A stretch of 64,000 nt of DNA from Nymphaea colorata (Eukaryota > Streptophyta > Magnoliopsida > Nymphaeales > Nymphaeaceae). The notes below the pieces were generated by a model. That model worked only from the letters and a program-made list of their open reading frames with translations, did not search any database and was not told where the DNA came from. The stretch lies in NCBI RefSeq assembly GCF_008831285.2, contig NC_045139.1, positions 13,498,354 to 13,562,353 on the forward strand, in the 5' to 3' direction. Position 1 is the first letter of the stretch; every line of letters starts with the position of its first letter. Of the stretch, positions 48,501 to 59,756 are shown one piece after another. The position numbers were made by a program, and so were the translations under genes.

Positions 48501-50904
48501 GAATGCAAAACCACGGTTGTGGCCAGGATTATTGGGATCCATCATGACATAAACCGTGTGAATATTCTCAATGCCAATTTCTTGCAATATTCTAATGACC
48601 TGCATCATTCACAAAGTTGGTCCTTAGACACAGTAACAACCGTTAGCAGATGCTAACTTTTACTTATTGATTGGGGATAAGACTTACATCTTCCTTTTTC
48701 CACCTTTTATCAATACTGCCAAGAAAAATAGTATCATTATCCTGAAGAGGAGCTGCTGCACAAGGCTTCCCACACACCTAACACACATCAAAATCAATCG
48801 AAGTGTTAGAATACATTATTTATCAATAACCAAAATGAACAGGCAAAGCATATCAAAATAATAAGGATATGAAAAGAAAAATCTAAATAGTGTGATACTT
48901 GCAGACATTTAAAGTTTGATCAGGAATTCCATAGTAGACATCCATACAAGAAATCAAGTGCAAAGACTTCCTAGCAAGCATGCTTCTAGTCAATAATGGG
49001 AATATAAAGTTAAACATTGAGTCCAAGATTCCAAGTGCTGCGAGGGCTCCTTACTGGTTCTCATTTTAGTCCAGCAAGCATGCATGCAGACACAAAGATC
49101 GGGCAATGCACTACTATTAACAGTGTCATACAACATCAAGCCAATTATCAAGATGCACCCATACTTATTCAACTTGCATAATATGTGTAATTACAAGTCT
49201 CAATCAGGTAGCGGCCAAAAAAAAGAAACAAAAAAATTGCAGGAAAATAAATTTTTTTTACTTAACCCAACCCACTGGCTCCAGCAGAAACAGTGGCAGC
49301 GCACAGGTTTTACCTTATTTACTCGAAAAGGTTGTCAAGAGGAAAGCAGGTTCATATTCACATCAACATTACACCGGCACTAGTCTAAGATAATGATATA
49401 ATGACTAAAGTCGATAAATGTTGCAACTCTAAACGATTCATTATTAACAAGGAAGAAAAATCGAAAATGTCTCAACTCTCGACTATTCCTTAGTAACAGG
49501 GCTTATCTATCACCTAAATCCTCTGCTAAGGATCTTATCTAAACTCGACTACAATGCAACCATCACCAGTTAAAATTTCTCAATCAGAATAGTGAAAGAC
49601 TATTGAGGAACATGATTGCCCCCAGCAATTCATAAGAATGCCTTCCATCACAGGCATCTTCGCCATCCAGAAGACTTATTTAACAGAAAAATTATAAACA
49701 AAATTTTCTTCGTTAATAGAGATTCACCTGTAACTCATATCACTGACAGGACAAAGGAAGTTCTTTCAAAAAATCAGAAAATTTCGCTGCGTCAGTAAAA
49801 TACTCGTGGAAACCAGTACCTCGGCACGAGCAAGCTCATTTATGGCACGTTGAGCTTCATCCGGCTTCGCATATCTCAAGAATGCGTAGCCTTTGTTCTT
49901 CCCGGTCTGACTGTTCTTAATGAGTCTCACCTCCACAATCTCCCCTGCCTTCTCAAATACCTTGCGGATGTCCTCTTCCTTCGCCTCCTTATCCAATCCA
50001 CCTATGAAGATCTCTGTTCTTCTTTTCTTTCTCCGCTCCGCTACCTCGAATTCGTCCACCCACAAGTCCACCCCCATTTTTTCTCCTGATAGTGGCTTCG
50101 GTCCAGCGTCGCCGGCTTGCGCGGCCGTGTCAACCGTCGCTGGCTTCGGGCCTTCATTATCCTCCACCGGTTTCTTTTCTTCGGTCAGCTCCACCGACGC
50201 CGCCTGCACAGGCTTTGCGTCCTCCTCTTTACTAGGCTTCGGAAGTTCATTAGGACTCGAGCTAGGGTTATCTGAATTGGCGGGTGCAGAGACAGGGTTT
50301 GCCGAATTCGTAGAAGCAGGGCTAGGGTTTTCGCCAGCAGGCACTTTCTTCTGCACCGGAACCTTTCTGGTTCTGACGATGACTCTGCGGATAATCTTTT
50401 TCTTTATCTTCGGGGCCGGTTTGTCACCGGATTCAACTCTGGGCGATGTGGACGCCGCAGCTACTCTTTGCACCTCTGATTCGATCGTTTGCGAGTTCCC
50501 AGCTTTATCGGCGGCTTCCGTCTGCGGTGCAGCAGCCTTGGAGTCGCATTTTGCATCCGAAGAAGCGGTTTCACCGGGAATTTCCGGTTCCCGCCCAGCA
50601 GTCTCGACGTCCGGTTCCACCTTAGGTGACGCGCCTGTGCCATCCACTTCAGCTTTGGGTACGGGTTCTGGTGGCGACTCCGACGAGGTGTTGGTGGCCG
50701 GGGGGTTGGGTTCGGCTTGGGTTCGGTTTCAGGCGTAGATGAGGGAGACTTCTTAGGCTTGGCGATGGTTTTGGAGGAGTTCTTCGGGTTGGGCTTCCTT
50801 CCTGAAGTGGTTTTGGGAGAAGTGGCCATCTCCGGCGAGGATTTGTTCTCTGCGGCGGGGGAGGATTTGGGGGGCTGCTTCTTGGCTGATCCTTTTGGAG
50901 GCAT
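39181..50904 (-). CDS. hnRNP R/Q-like (LIF2-related) protein with three RRMs; apparent frame break in exon 1
   Basis: Twelve coding exons fit on the minus strand: 49820-50904, 48688-48777, 48363-48599, 46363-46584, 46149-46284, 44443-44601, 43700-43761, 43541-43614, 43284-43357, 43114-43157, 39965-40010 and 39181-39185. The N-terminal ~240 residues are Lys/Pro/Ser/Glu-rich and disordered (start [13 protein letters not shown]). RRM1 has [16 protein letters not shown] and [13 protein letters not shown]2 has [12 protein letters not shown] and [13 protein letters not shown]3 has [13 protein letters not shown] and [10 protein letters not shown]. The tail is Gly/Tyr/Ser-rich and ends in a 5-nt coding exon. 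Plant relatives act in RNA processing; LIF2 binds the Polycomb factor LHP1. The N-terminal frame and the RRM1 frame differ by one base: a G run at 50700-50705 is one base short for a continuous frame. With one more base the product would be 744 aa. If translation starts at the Met at 50647 it is 658 aa. Confidence 0.88.
40711..41869 (+). mobile_element. Deletion derivative of the hAT family (intron 10 of the hnRNP-like gene)
   Basis: The element is 1159 bp, starts CAACGTTATCCGTATCG and ends TACGCCAGTGACAACATTG. These match the ends of the intact hAT at 16236-19714, including GTATCG/CGATAC subterminal repeats. The flanks ATTCTAAG and ATTCTAGG form an 8-bp target duplication with one mismatch. 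Near 40975-41178 it keeps a decayed copy of the acidic C-terminal exon of the transposase, on the plus strand. The BED, catalytic and hATC regions are gone. It is non-autonomous and older than the intact copy. Confidence 0.85.
44854..45250. mobile_element. AT-rich non-autonomous element (intron 5 of the hnRNP-like gene)
   Basis: The stretch is flanked by identical GGTCTTATA (44845-44853 and 45251-45259), a possible 9-bp target duplication. It begins AAACGCGAAAAAAAATGCG and contains a TTACCATATTTTTCCCC / GCCGTATTATACCCG segment very like one in the 22491-23443 element. The right edge TTTGTGAATAT resembles the TTTGTGACAC end of the 34775-35221 element. No coding capacity is seen. Confidence 0.55.
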
Positions 50905-50934
50905 CGTTCCGGTGGGTGAGAAGTATGGAGGCAA

Positions 50935-52032
50935 GAAGGAAGGAAGGAAGGAAGGCGAGACGCGGGACGGAAGAAAAGGAACTCACGGGATACGGCGGAA
51001 GCCCGTGGAGGGCCGAAATGAAGTCCCTACTTTCCAGTAATTACTTTTTGAGGAATATTTTGTCCATTAAAGTAAACAAGGAACCCTCGTTTTAAGCAAA
51101 ATTTTCATCCTACGGTCGTCGTTTTTGCATGAAGAGTATATTCGACGTTTTTTCACTCCCATGACCCCGCAAAACCAAAAAATTTACACCTAGAAGAAGG
51201 ATGTGGATGTGGATGTCGATGAGGGGGGAGAGCGACACCGAAGATTCACTCTTCCCGTCATAGGAGACAAATCCGCCCTTCTATTAAACGGGGGCGCAGT
51301 TTGTTACGGCTTCCTGATGCTGATCGAAGTGCCCTTGATGTTAAAATGGAAGACTTTCTTATAAAGCAAAAAATGGAATACATTTACACGTATTGGACGT
51401 GTAAAACATGTACTAGCAACGTAAGCATGATACTAACTGTATAAAATCATTTACATCATGATATATAAGTTTCTGCAAGTTCATGTATGCAATGAGTATT
51501 TATTTTTTTTTTGTTCCAACTTGGGAACTGGTTGACTTTAAACTTCTTTCCTTATGTTTGTCTTATATTTTTTTCCTTTTGTATTTTTTTACTAATTTCT
51601 GACCTTTTAAACTGAGATAGAGGGGCATCGACAACACATTGAAATTATGCAGGCAGTGGACGTGAGTGGATGTAAGAAAGGTTGTGGCATGGATATGCAG
51701 GCAGTACCTGAAGACTTCAATTTTTCATCTGTTTGCACCAGCAGGCCACATGGTATTCTTTTGAGGGACAGACTAAAGTGGCGATAAACGGCACGAAGGG
51801 CAGATATATGTCTAACCTGTTGTCCCTATAATATAAGTGCAGTGCACGCATACGAGTTACTTCAATGGGTTTGTATTTCTGGAGCTTCTTCAATCCAAGT
51901 TGGCCGTGGGCTACTTAGTGCTTTCTTTATCATTTGGTATGGTGATAATTGTTAGTAAACTTTGTTATAGCTACACCAGTTCTCTTCTAAACTTTGGTTT
52001 CCAATCGCAGCCTAATTTTGTTCTTAGTAAAG
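50935..52032. other. Head-to-head spacer; possible lost 5' part of the AlkB-like gene
   Basis: This separates two divergently read genes. A 47-codon open frame at 51647-51787 (plus) contains FNFSSVCTSRPHGILLRD, which loosely recalls the region just before the catalytic domain in plant ALKBH1-type proteins. It ends in a stop (TAA) with no good donor site. Otherwise no exon for the N-terminus of the AlkB-like protein was found. A TTGAGGAATATTTT-type AT-rich stretch and two T-runs are present. No firm promoter element can be given. Confidence 0.4.
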
Positions 52033-52756
52033 GTTAAAATTGTCGCGAAATGTCGTGAACTTGGAAAGGAATCGGGTGGCTTTTACCAACCAAGTTTCAG
52101 CTTTTGTCAAATGCACCTCCACATGATGTCTCTTGGCAAGAATTGGGATCCGGATATATCAAAGTACGGGGATATCTGTCGACTTCCTGATTATTTCAAG
52201 GGGCTGGTTCAAAAGGTGCTTCAAGTCGCTCAAGAACACCTGAAAAATGACCTAAAACTTGAACTGCCGGAAACGAACCTTGACATTTGCATTGCTAATT
52301 TCTATTCCAAGAGTGGGAAACTAGGGCTCCATCAGGTAACCATAACTGATTTTCTCTTTGCAATCTCATACTATTTGTTTCTCATCAGTCAAGGGTCTGT
52401 TTTTGGTTTCTTATTGGAACTATGCATGAAGGCTTGCACCCTTATCGCATTCTTATCTTCCATTTACGTCTTTGTTAATGCAGGACAAAGATGAAAGCCC
52501 TGAAAGTATACTAAACGGATTGCCTGTGGTCTCATTTTCTTTAGGCGACTCAGCGGATTTCCTTTTTGGGGGGGACAGAAATGTAGACAAGGCCGAGAAA
52601 TGCAGATTGGATTCTGGTGACGTGTTGATATTTGGCGGCAACTCTAGGCGAATATTCCATGGGGTCCCAACCTTGTTTCCAGATACAGCTCCCGAACGGC
52701 TGCTCGAGCAATCAAAGTTGTGGCCTGGACGACTTAACCTTACTTTCAGGCAGTAA
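52033..52756 (+). CDS. AlkB-like 2-oxoglutarate/Fe(II) dioxygenase, catalytic part
   Basis: Two exons fit: 52033-52335 and 52484-52756, both in phase 0 with an AG before the first and a GT-AG intron between them. They encode 191 residues plus a stop. Motifs of the AlkB double-stranded beta-helix are visible. The iron ligands are His and Asp in LGLHQDKDES and the distal His in RRIFHGV. The substrate and 2-oxoglutarate side is VVSFSLGDSADFLFGG. The final RLNLTFRQ carries the two conserved Arg residues. AlkB proteins oxidatively demethylate bases in DNA or RNA; the text around FYQPSFS and MSLGKNWDP is most like plant ALKBH1 (ALKBH1D) proteins. Those proteins have a longer N-terminus, which was not found in the 1.1 kb upstream. 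The gene is either 5'-truncated or has unrecognised upstream exons. All catalytic residues are intact. Confidence 0.85.
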
Positions 52757-54315
52757 TAGCAGATATTTATCGTTACTGTCGATATGAAGCCCATCAGTCT
52801 TTTATGCATTAGCATGTACGATTGTTAAATCAAGGTGTGCGTGATTCTCCATGCATTTGCAGTTCAGAGAATGTTTTGGCCATCTTGCTGTACAAATCTG
52901 TCCGTTTTCTATGTGTATATTTTAGTTTGCTGCTGTGTTTGATCTAAGATTTTATCTCGGTTCAACCCATAGCGAGGCATGTCTTCGTCTAAAACTTGTG
53001 TGTAGTTTTTTGTCAAGAATTTCACACGGGGATCTATCTAAAAATGCTTTGTGTAAAGGTGGTTTTTTAATTGCCATGGTACCTCCTTGGCCGGAGAGTC
53101 GATTCCTTCACCTCCATTCTATCTGGATAAAGAATACGCCCGCCTAACATTGTCAAATGATATGGCGAACGTTGGAATAAAATAATTGGATACTTTTCTG
53201 ACGCATATATTTCATGTCAGTAAGTGCTGTGTTCCCAAATTTTCTGACGCATATTTGTTCTTTCTCCTCGATAATTATAGCTCCGTCCCAAGAGGAATGC
53301 ATTTTCTGATAGATAGTTAGACTCTCTTTTAACAATAGGGAGTTCTGCCCACCTGACTTTAACTATTTTATGTTTAAATGTCAAGATTTTTACTACACCT
53401 GAACGGGTCTTTCTGTGCAAAAGGAAAAAAACCTTCACACTAACATGCCTTTAATTTTGGATTCTTTGTTCCTCCAAATGGTACCTTTTATTACTTCTCT
53501 TTTCTAAGCACAAAGAACAATAATTAGTTGGATATGCCATTAATAGATTATCCGTGCCAATTGTCGAGATACAGGGAAAAAGGAGACTGTGATCCCAAGA
53601 TGTCGTGGACATTAATTGAGTTCATGTGCAAGAGTCCCAGTTACAAAGAACGTGCACTCCAGTTGAGTGCATCGCCATCGATGATGGAGAGCAGGTGTTG
53701 AAACGAAGGCTTTGTTGGAGACCTGCAATTCTGAACTTCGGAACAGAGCGATCTCCATGGCATTGATCAGGCATGGTGATCCACCTGAGACTTACTTCTT
53801 AGAGGACGGACGTAACGCGTTAATTGATCTGGTCCTTGGAGGATTACTCTGGACGCCAGAGAAGGAAAAGACAGATGAGAATGTACCAAACCATATAGAA
53901 GCCACAGGTAGACCAAGTAGTTCTTAGAGCAGAAGGCCACAAGCAAAACGAGCCGTTTACATATGCATATATTGATATTTTTTTTTTCCCTACTAAAGAA
54001 ACAAATGAAGCACCACAGTTGCAACAACCTGAAACTAAGCTAATTGTGCTCCAGCCATTTTTATCCTTTTAACGCAGCATAGACTACAAGATTCTACCAT
54101 TTGCAAACAAACTCCATCTGCCAAGTCAAGCAACCACACGAAGAATATGTTATTCTAAGAGACTACGATACTAGAGAGGTGCCTAATCCAGCACATCCAC
54201 ACGCAGAGAGATAGAGAATTCAGTAACAATGCTTCAACTATTCCAGCACCTTCTCCTCTCATCCTGCCTGTAAAGTGTCCACAGGAAGATGCAAAGGAGA
54301 AATCATTGATCTACC
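52757..54315. other. Spacer with one unassigned open frame
   Basis: The AlkB-like 3' UTR is expected at the left. An open frame on the plus strand at 53712-53927 (71 codons, ending TGRPSSS) contains RNRAISMALIRHGDPPETYF and NALIDLVLGGLLWTPEKEK. It looks protein-like in composition, but I do not recognise a family and no clear partner exon was found. It could be a last exon or a relic. The 3' UTR of the minus-strand dsRNA-binding gene should extend below 54316. Confidence 0.4.
53712..53927 (+). CDS. Unassigned 71-codon open frame, possibly a terminal exon
   Basis: The frame has no low-complexity bias and contains mixed hydrophobic and acidic stretches (LIDLVLGGLLW, EKEKTDENV). The upstream sequence gagcag just before 53698 could serve as a splice acceptor. 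No promoter, no family match from memory and no partner exon support it. It is listed only so it can be checked against transcripts. Confidence 0.2.
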   Translation: MLETCNSELRNRAISMALIRHGDPPETYFLEDGRNALIDLVLGGLLWTPEKEKTDENVPNHIEATGRPSSS

Positions 54316-57300
54316 TCATTTGGCACCATGGGTGGAATCAGTCCCCGTGACAGCCACCCACTTCGCGTCGCTAAACTGTACCTTTACTCCATCTAGAGGC
54401 AGTTTCATATTAAGCAAACGTGGGAACACCACCACATGGTTTTGCAGTTTAGAAGCAGTACTAGTTCCAGCATCGAGTATACTAGATCCTTTTGGCCGTG
54501 AAAGGTTAGAGGCAGATTTGCTCGAAGAGATGGTAGGAGCAGGCAGCAGACGTTCCGAAGTAGATGAAGCGGGTTGCGTGCCCTGAGTTGTAGAGTTACC
54601 AGCGACAAATTGTTCATTCAAATAATTACATATATCGGCAGCAAACTGGGATGAGATTGTCGATTCTTCCTCAGGTCCAAGATGAGATTCATCTTTGTCT
54701 AGGACGTCACCAATGGCAGGTTCTTCCCCTAAAAAGACATGAACAGTTCAAGAAAAGCAATTAAAAACAAAAATCGGGGAATAAAGTAAGAACCTGCGCT
54801 CCAGCCATAGCTGGTTAGTTCCATGAAAGAAAAGCTTGAGACAGGTCATGCACATGGTGTATAAGTTCTTACCACTAGTAAATATGGTACTTTCTTCAGC
54901 TTCATTGTTACAGGTCAAAGAAGACTTGGGTTTCTGTCCATCGGAGACAAGGTTCGTGGTGGAAGCACCAGAACCAGCCGTTACTTGCAGTTTGCATTCT
55001 AAGGAAGGTTTCGATTCTCCTTCAACAAAGTTAATAAAGTAAAATTCTGTAGCAATCAATCAAGGAGAAAAGCGACGATACACAAAAATGCAAAATTATG
55101 CTAGCAAGCTTGAAATGAATAACACACTACGGATAATTCTTATATGACGATGAGAAATTCTTACTATTGTTCACTATGAGACTCCCTTTCGCTACAGTTT
55201 TATCACTTGAGGATGCTTCAGGCTTATAATTCCGTTCATTATTGGCAAGGTTCACTAGAGCATTAGAAATAGTTCCGAGCTGCAGTTTGGAGCTTGAAGA
55301 AGTTCTTGATCCACCTAAAATATAAACAACGTTGATGCAAAACATCAGAAAGATACAACTGCTAAACTGGCTAACACAAGACCGTTCATATAATTCTGTT
55401 TTTTCCCCTTTTCTGATTGTGGTGCTCATACACAAAGTATCCCTAATTTACCAAAAAAAATAAATAGAGGGTAGAAAGTATACGCTCTTTGAGGGCAAAC
55501 CAAGCAATTTTTGCTGCATTTGCCTCTGCCTCTTTCTTTGTTGTCGCAGAATCTCCAGTATAAACTTTACCATCTATCTCAACAGTAGATCGAAAAGTTG
55601 GCAAATGCGATGCCCCAAAACTTTCTGTGGAGTACGTTGGCAAATGTAGACTTCTTTTCTGACTATAGTCCTTTAACATATTCTTGAAAGAAAGAGATTT
55701 GTCCTGCAGAGTTGATATAGTTCAATCAGTTCCCAGCAAACCAAAAACACAATACCACCGGAAGAAAATGGAAAGATCACATAAACTGACCGCTTCTCAA
55801 ACATTACCTCTTGAGTTCCTTCTTCGTGGAATGATGCAAGAGCAATTCTTGCAGCATCATGCTCAGCCTCCCGCACCGTACCAAAAAAATCTGGACTCCT
55901 GAAGCTTTTGCCTTCTACAGTGACTGTGGCACTAAAACGAGGGGCATGAGCTGGCCCTTCTCGAACAAGAGCATAAACAGGCGAACTCCACCTCCTTCCT
56001 TGAACAAATTCTTGTAGGTAGCTTTTGTAATTAAGTTGCATCTCTGCCAGAAAATGCATGATTAAGAGGGAAAGACAAAAGAAATGATCTGATCAGAATG
56101 AAGGGCGAGGAGTTTAGGGAAATAACGGACAATAAATAGGAAGAAAAAGCAATAACTACCGCCAAATTTCTTACTAGACTATCTTTGCCCTACAGTTGAT
56201 TCCAACAGATTTTAAGTATTGGGCACATGTGCCAATCTCAGCTATTTAATAGCAAGGCGAGATCTCGTATTAATACAGGCATAGTGTCAACTTTCAGGAA
56301 GAAGAGTATGAACCCATGAGAGAGAGAGGGAACCTGATGCCATCGCTTCATTCCTTTCCACCAAATTTGATGCGTCTCCTTGACTTCCAGTCTCGGGAAG
56401 TAGATCATTCGGTGACAATTCCTCCGTCCGAGGACTCTTTATTTGCCATTTTGCTAAATCTGTTGAAGCAAATGTGACATGCCCAGACCGGATTAAATAA
56501 ACAAATAAGCTCATATTAAAATAGCAAAAAAAAGAAACAAGGGACTTGATAAAGCTGTAAACAGCCGCAATCAAGCCCCTTTTATGTTTTCCTTTCAAAC
56601 TAGCTCTTGATCCATGGTTTTGCTACTTAATTACTTCTAGAAAATCCTAGAGGCTGACCTGCCATCTTCACGGTTACCGACAGGAATCGTGGCTTGTTCT
56701 GGTGAAGTTCTTTTATATTGGAGAAATGGAGTTGAAAAGACGGTCAGTGACGAGGGTTTCAAATTTTTTTCAATTACTCGATTCTCATTAGAGTTCTGAG
56801 GAAAGCTTACTCTACTTCTTTGCCAGACATTGACCCCATTGTCTTCTAATGGTGACAAGGAACTAAGGAGAAATGTTGAAGTCCATAAGCCTGTATGATC
56901 ATAAGGCTTACATGGATTCCCGAATGAGCTCAATCAGTTGCTCTCCATTCAATACCAAGTAAGAAAACAACCAGAGATGGAACCAATAACAGAAGAACTA
57001 ATGGTCACATAACTCTTGATTAACACGGTGCTCCAACGGGTTGCATGACCATTATTTCGTCGTTACATAATATAAGAGACGTCATATATCATCTTTTTCG
57101 ATGTTTTTGGATGCAATGGAAATGGAATTTCGCATATGCCTCGCCCATCTTCATTCGTAGCAGAGCCTATATTTCTGCCCATATATCGTCCCCGTCAAGC
57201 TCTTGGATTCAGTGGAAATGGTTATCCACGTATGCCTCGTCCATCTTTATTCGTAGTGGAACCTATGTCTCTGATGATTTCCTCTTGGCAGTGGAAATCC

Positions 57301-57727
57301 TTCTTTGGTCTTCTTGCACAACTCTTGCGAGAATGAAAACCGACTCTCCCCACTTTCCGTTTCCCCAATAGGGGGAAGTAGACTATTTACCATTGATTGC
57401 AAAGAAACGAGTTCCCTTGGATTCCCGGAAAAGAAAAGGAAACTGCATAACTTAAAGGAGAGGGAAAGGAAACACTCTCAAGGCGTCGTTACCTTCATCG
57501 GAAGAAGATCGGTCGGCGTCGATAAGAGACTCGAAGGCGACCCTGGCAGCTTCGTTCTGGGCATCTTTTGAAGATTTATGGAAGCCCTGGACCTCGTAGG
57601 CGACGCCGTTGACGACGACGGTGGCCTTGAATTTGGGATTGTGGTCTGGTCCACCTTTCGTGATCGTGTATTTGGGAAGGCCCCATGAATTCCGGTGACA
57701 ATATTCTTGAAGCCTGCTCTTGAACAT
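54316..57727 (-). CDS. DRB-type protein with three dsRNA-binding domains
   Basis: Eight coding exons fit with agreeing phases: 57493-57727, 56678-56890, 56334-56459, 55808-56043, 55484-55703, 55165-55314, 54873-55016 and 54316-54728. They give 578 aa. dsRBD1 fills exon 1 (MFKSRLQEYCHRNSWGLPKY, GPDHNPKFKATVVVNG, helix SKDAQNEAARVAFESL). dsRBD2 fills exon 4 (NYKSYLQEF, GPAHAPRFSATVTVEG, EAEHDAARIALASF). dsRBD3 fills exon 5 (FKNMLKDYSQKR, PTFRSTVEIDGKVYTG, KKEAEANAAKIAWFAL). Exons 2-3 are a Ser-rich linker between domains 1 and 2. Exons 6-8 are a disordered tail with a conserved-looking hydrophobic end (MKLPLDGVKVQFSDAKWVAV). DRB proteins assist Dicer-like enzymes in making small RNAs; HYL1/DRB1 to DRB5 of Arabidopsis have two domains. 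The three-domain form resembles some monocot DRB proteins. The ATG was chosen because dsRBD1 starts directly after it. Confidence 0.92.
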
Positions 57728-58031
57728 GAGTGAGACAGAGAGAGCGAGGGAGAAGAAGATGATAGATGACCACTCGGAGTGACGATGCAGAGCAAAGGAG
57801 TGAGGAAGACCCTTGACGAGAGAAAGAATCAAAGAAGAATCAAAGAAGCCTTAGAGGGGAAGGCTTGTGGGACCCAGTGGGCAGTGGGCATATGAACTCG
57901 CACAGTTCCGGATGTACTCGTACAAGTTGGATTTGGTCCAGATACTCATACAATCAGGGCCCGACTGAAATAGCGGCCTTTTGGATTGTATTAGAAATTT
58001 AGAATTATGGTTCAAATTCGTGCATACTCAT

Positions 58032-58069
<38 letters not shown>

Positions 58070-59756
58070 GGATCCAGCAGCAATGTGCTCCTCTCAATCG
58101 GTTGGCCCCAAAGGTACACGTACATTTCCACATCCAAATTTGATTGGATATGGATCCAACTAATGAATCTCTAGGTCAGCCTGCTTCTCGTTTCTCCAGT
58201 TTTTCCAGGCTTGGAATCGAATCGACGAGTCCGTTCTAAGCGCTTATGACTGTTGCATACTTGTCTCGGAATTGGGTCTGCAGGGTATCGAATCCAAACA
58301 GGTTTTGAGATTTGGCGTCGATTCTATAAGAAAAACCAATACGAACCATAAAGGTCCAAAGTTACTGTGCCGTTAACCGAGGTGCAGTGGAATGTCAGGC
58401 AATTTTCTCATGGCAATTTAATGGTAATGAAAATTAGAAGTACCAATTCTATATATAACACGTCTCGGCGTTCCCAATTCGATATAGTCCCAATCTTGGT
58501 ACTTCCTTGGGTTAATCCTTTCTTTTTAAAACCAATTCAAGGATAAAAGATTTGGTTATACAAGTCTGTCTGTCCTATGGTATTTATATTTATCTTTCTT
58601 TTTTACGCCTAAGATCTAGAAGAAAAGAAATTTAGGCTTACTTAGCAAAATGTTGATGCTTGCGATTTGATGTTTGTTCAAGTTCGTGAAGGGACAATCA
58701 ACGAGCGATGCGTGAATAAGGTGCTTGGCTCAATAGCTTATATGCCTTCCAACAAGTGTGTATTTTCTTTCGCGGAATCGAAATCATCTCCCACAATGTT
58801 TTCCCAAGTTTCTGGTAGATCGTGTAGTAAACATGTCAAGTGATTCATTTAGTTGAACATGATTTGCGAGTCTTGTGATTGCAACATTTGGATACAGCTG
58901 TTTGCGGTTCTTAATAAATCAACGGCCTATCATCCCAACAACTTGATGATTTATAGTTTACATGAATGAATACTCAGAAACCACGATTTAAGTTTTTTCC
59001 GAATCTTTACCGGTGAGGGGCTGGTCAAAGATGAACCCTGGGAGTGTCTCAAGTTGAAGACCTTAGGTCCAGTTTAAACCTTGTCATTCTTTTGTTTGAT
59101 TTGTTCGACTGCAGTAGAACGGGACGAATTCTTCTGCTTAATAAGGACGTTCAAATTCAAGCAAATAGAGTTGCACAATCCAACCAACCAGTTAAACGAT
59201 ACACCCACCATGGCCATTGACCACTCAATAGAGAGAACAAGACAAGATGTTTGACTGGGTGCGACGGGTAGGGTAGGGCCTCTAACCAGAAATCTTCGTC
59301 CCATGTAGCGGCGCGAAGCTGATACGCTAAAAGGTGACGCAAGTATGCAACCAGAAGGTGTTCTTTCTCAGGAGACAATAAATAACAAGAAATTTAAGAA
59401 AAATCGCAAAGTACGGTACCAAAGCAAGGACCCAGATCTCAATACGCAGTCTAAAATAAGAAAGAGAAAATAGCAGACATTTTTTTTCTCGCATTCCTTC
59501 TCTGGTGAGATTACATAAACACTAGCGCTCTCCAAAGACGAAAGGAAACAGAAAACAAACTAAAAGTACCCAAAACGGAAAAGCGATGAATACCGGAGAG
59601 GTAACATATGGGGACCGAATGGCCGCGGATGACCCATCGTTACAGCAGTCTACTAAGAAAACGTTATTTTCATATTTCATAACTCGAAAAATTTTCTTTT
59701 CCTCGTTAGGCAACGATAAGAAAGCGGACGAGCTCAGAAGCTGACTAGGAACCCGT
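57728..59756. other. Spacer; no gene seen
   Basis: The left end is the promoter and 5' UTR of the dsRNA-binding gene, with a TCTC-rich minus strand near 57730-57760. A CA/TA microsatellite lies at 58034-58070. The methionine synthase 3' UTR is expected just below 59757. Short open frames have no recognisable domain. Confidence 0.5.

Noticed and set aside
49920..50738. 272-codon open frame on the plus strand
   Set aside because: It is antisense to exon 1 of the hnRNP-like gene, whose RRM1 motifs on the minus strand are unmistakable. The plus frame is Ser/Ala/Gly-rich by complementarity.
57045..57371. Plus-strand frame of 108 codons
   Set aside because: It is antisense to the first intron of the dsRNA-binding gene and contains a short internal duplication (ATATGCCTCG / GTATGCCTCG), with no recognisable protein family.
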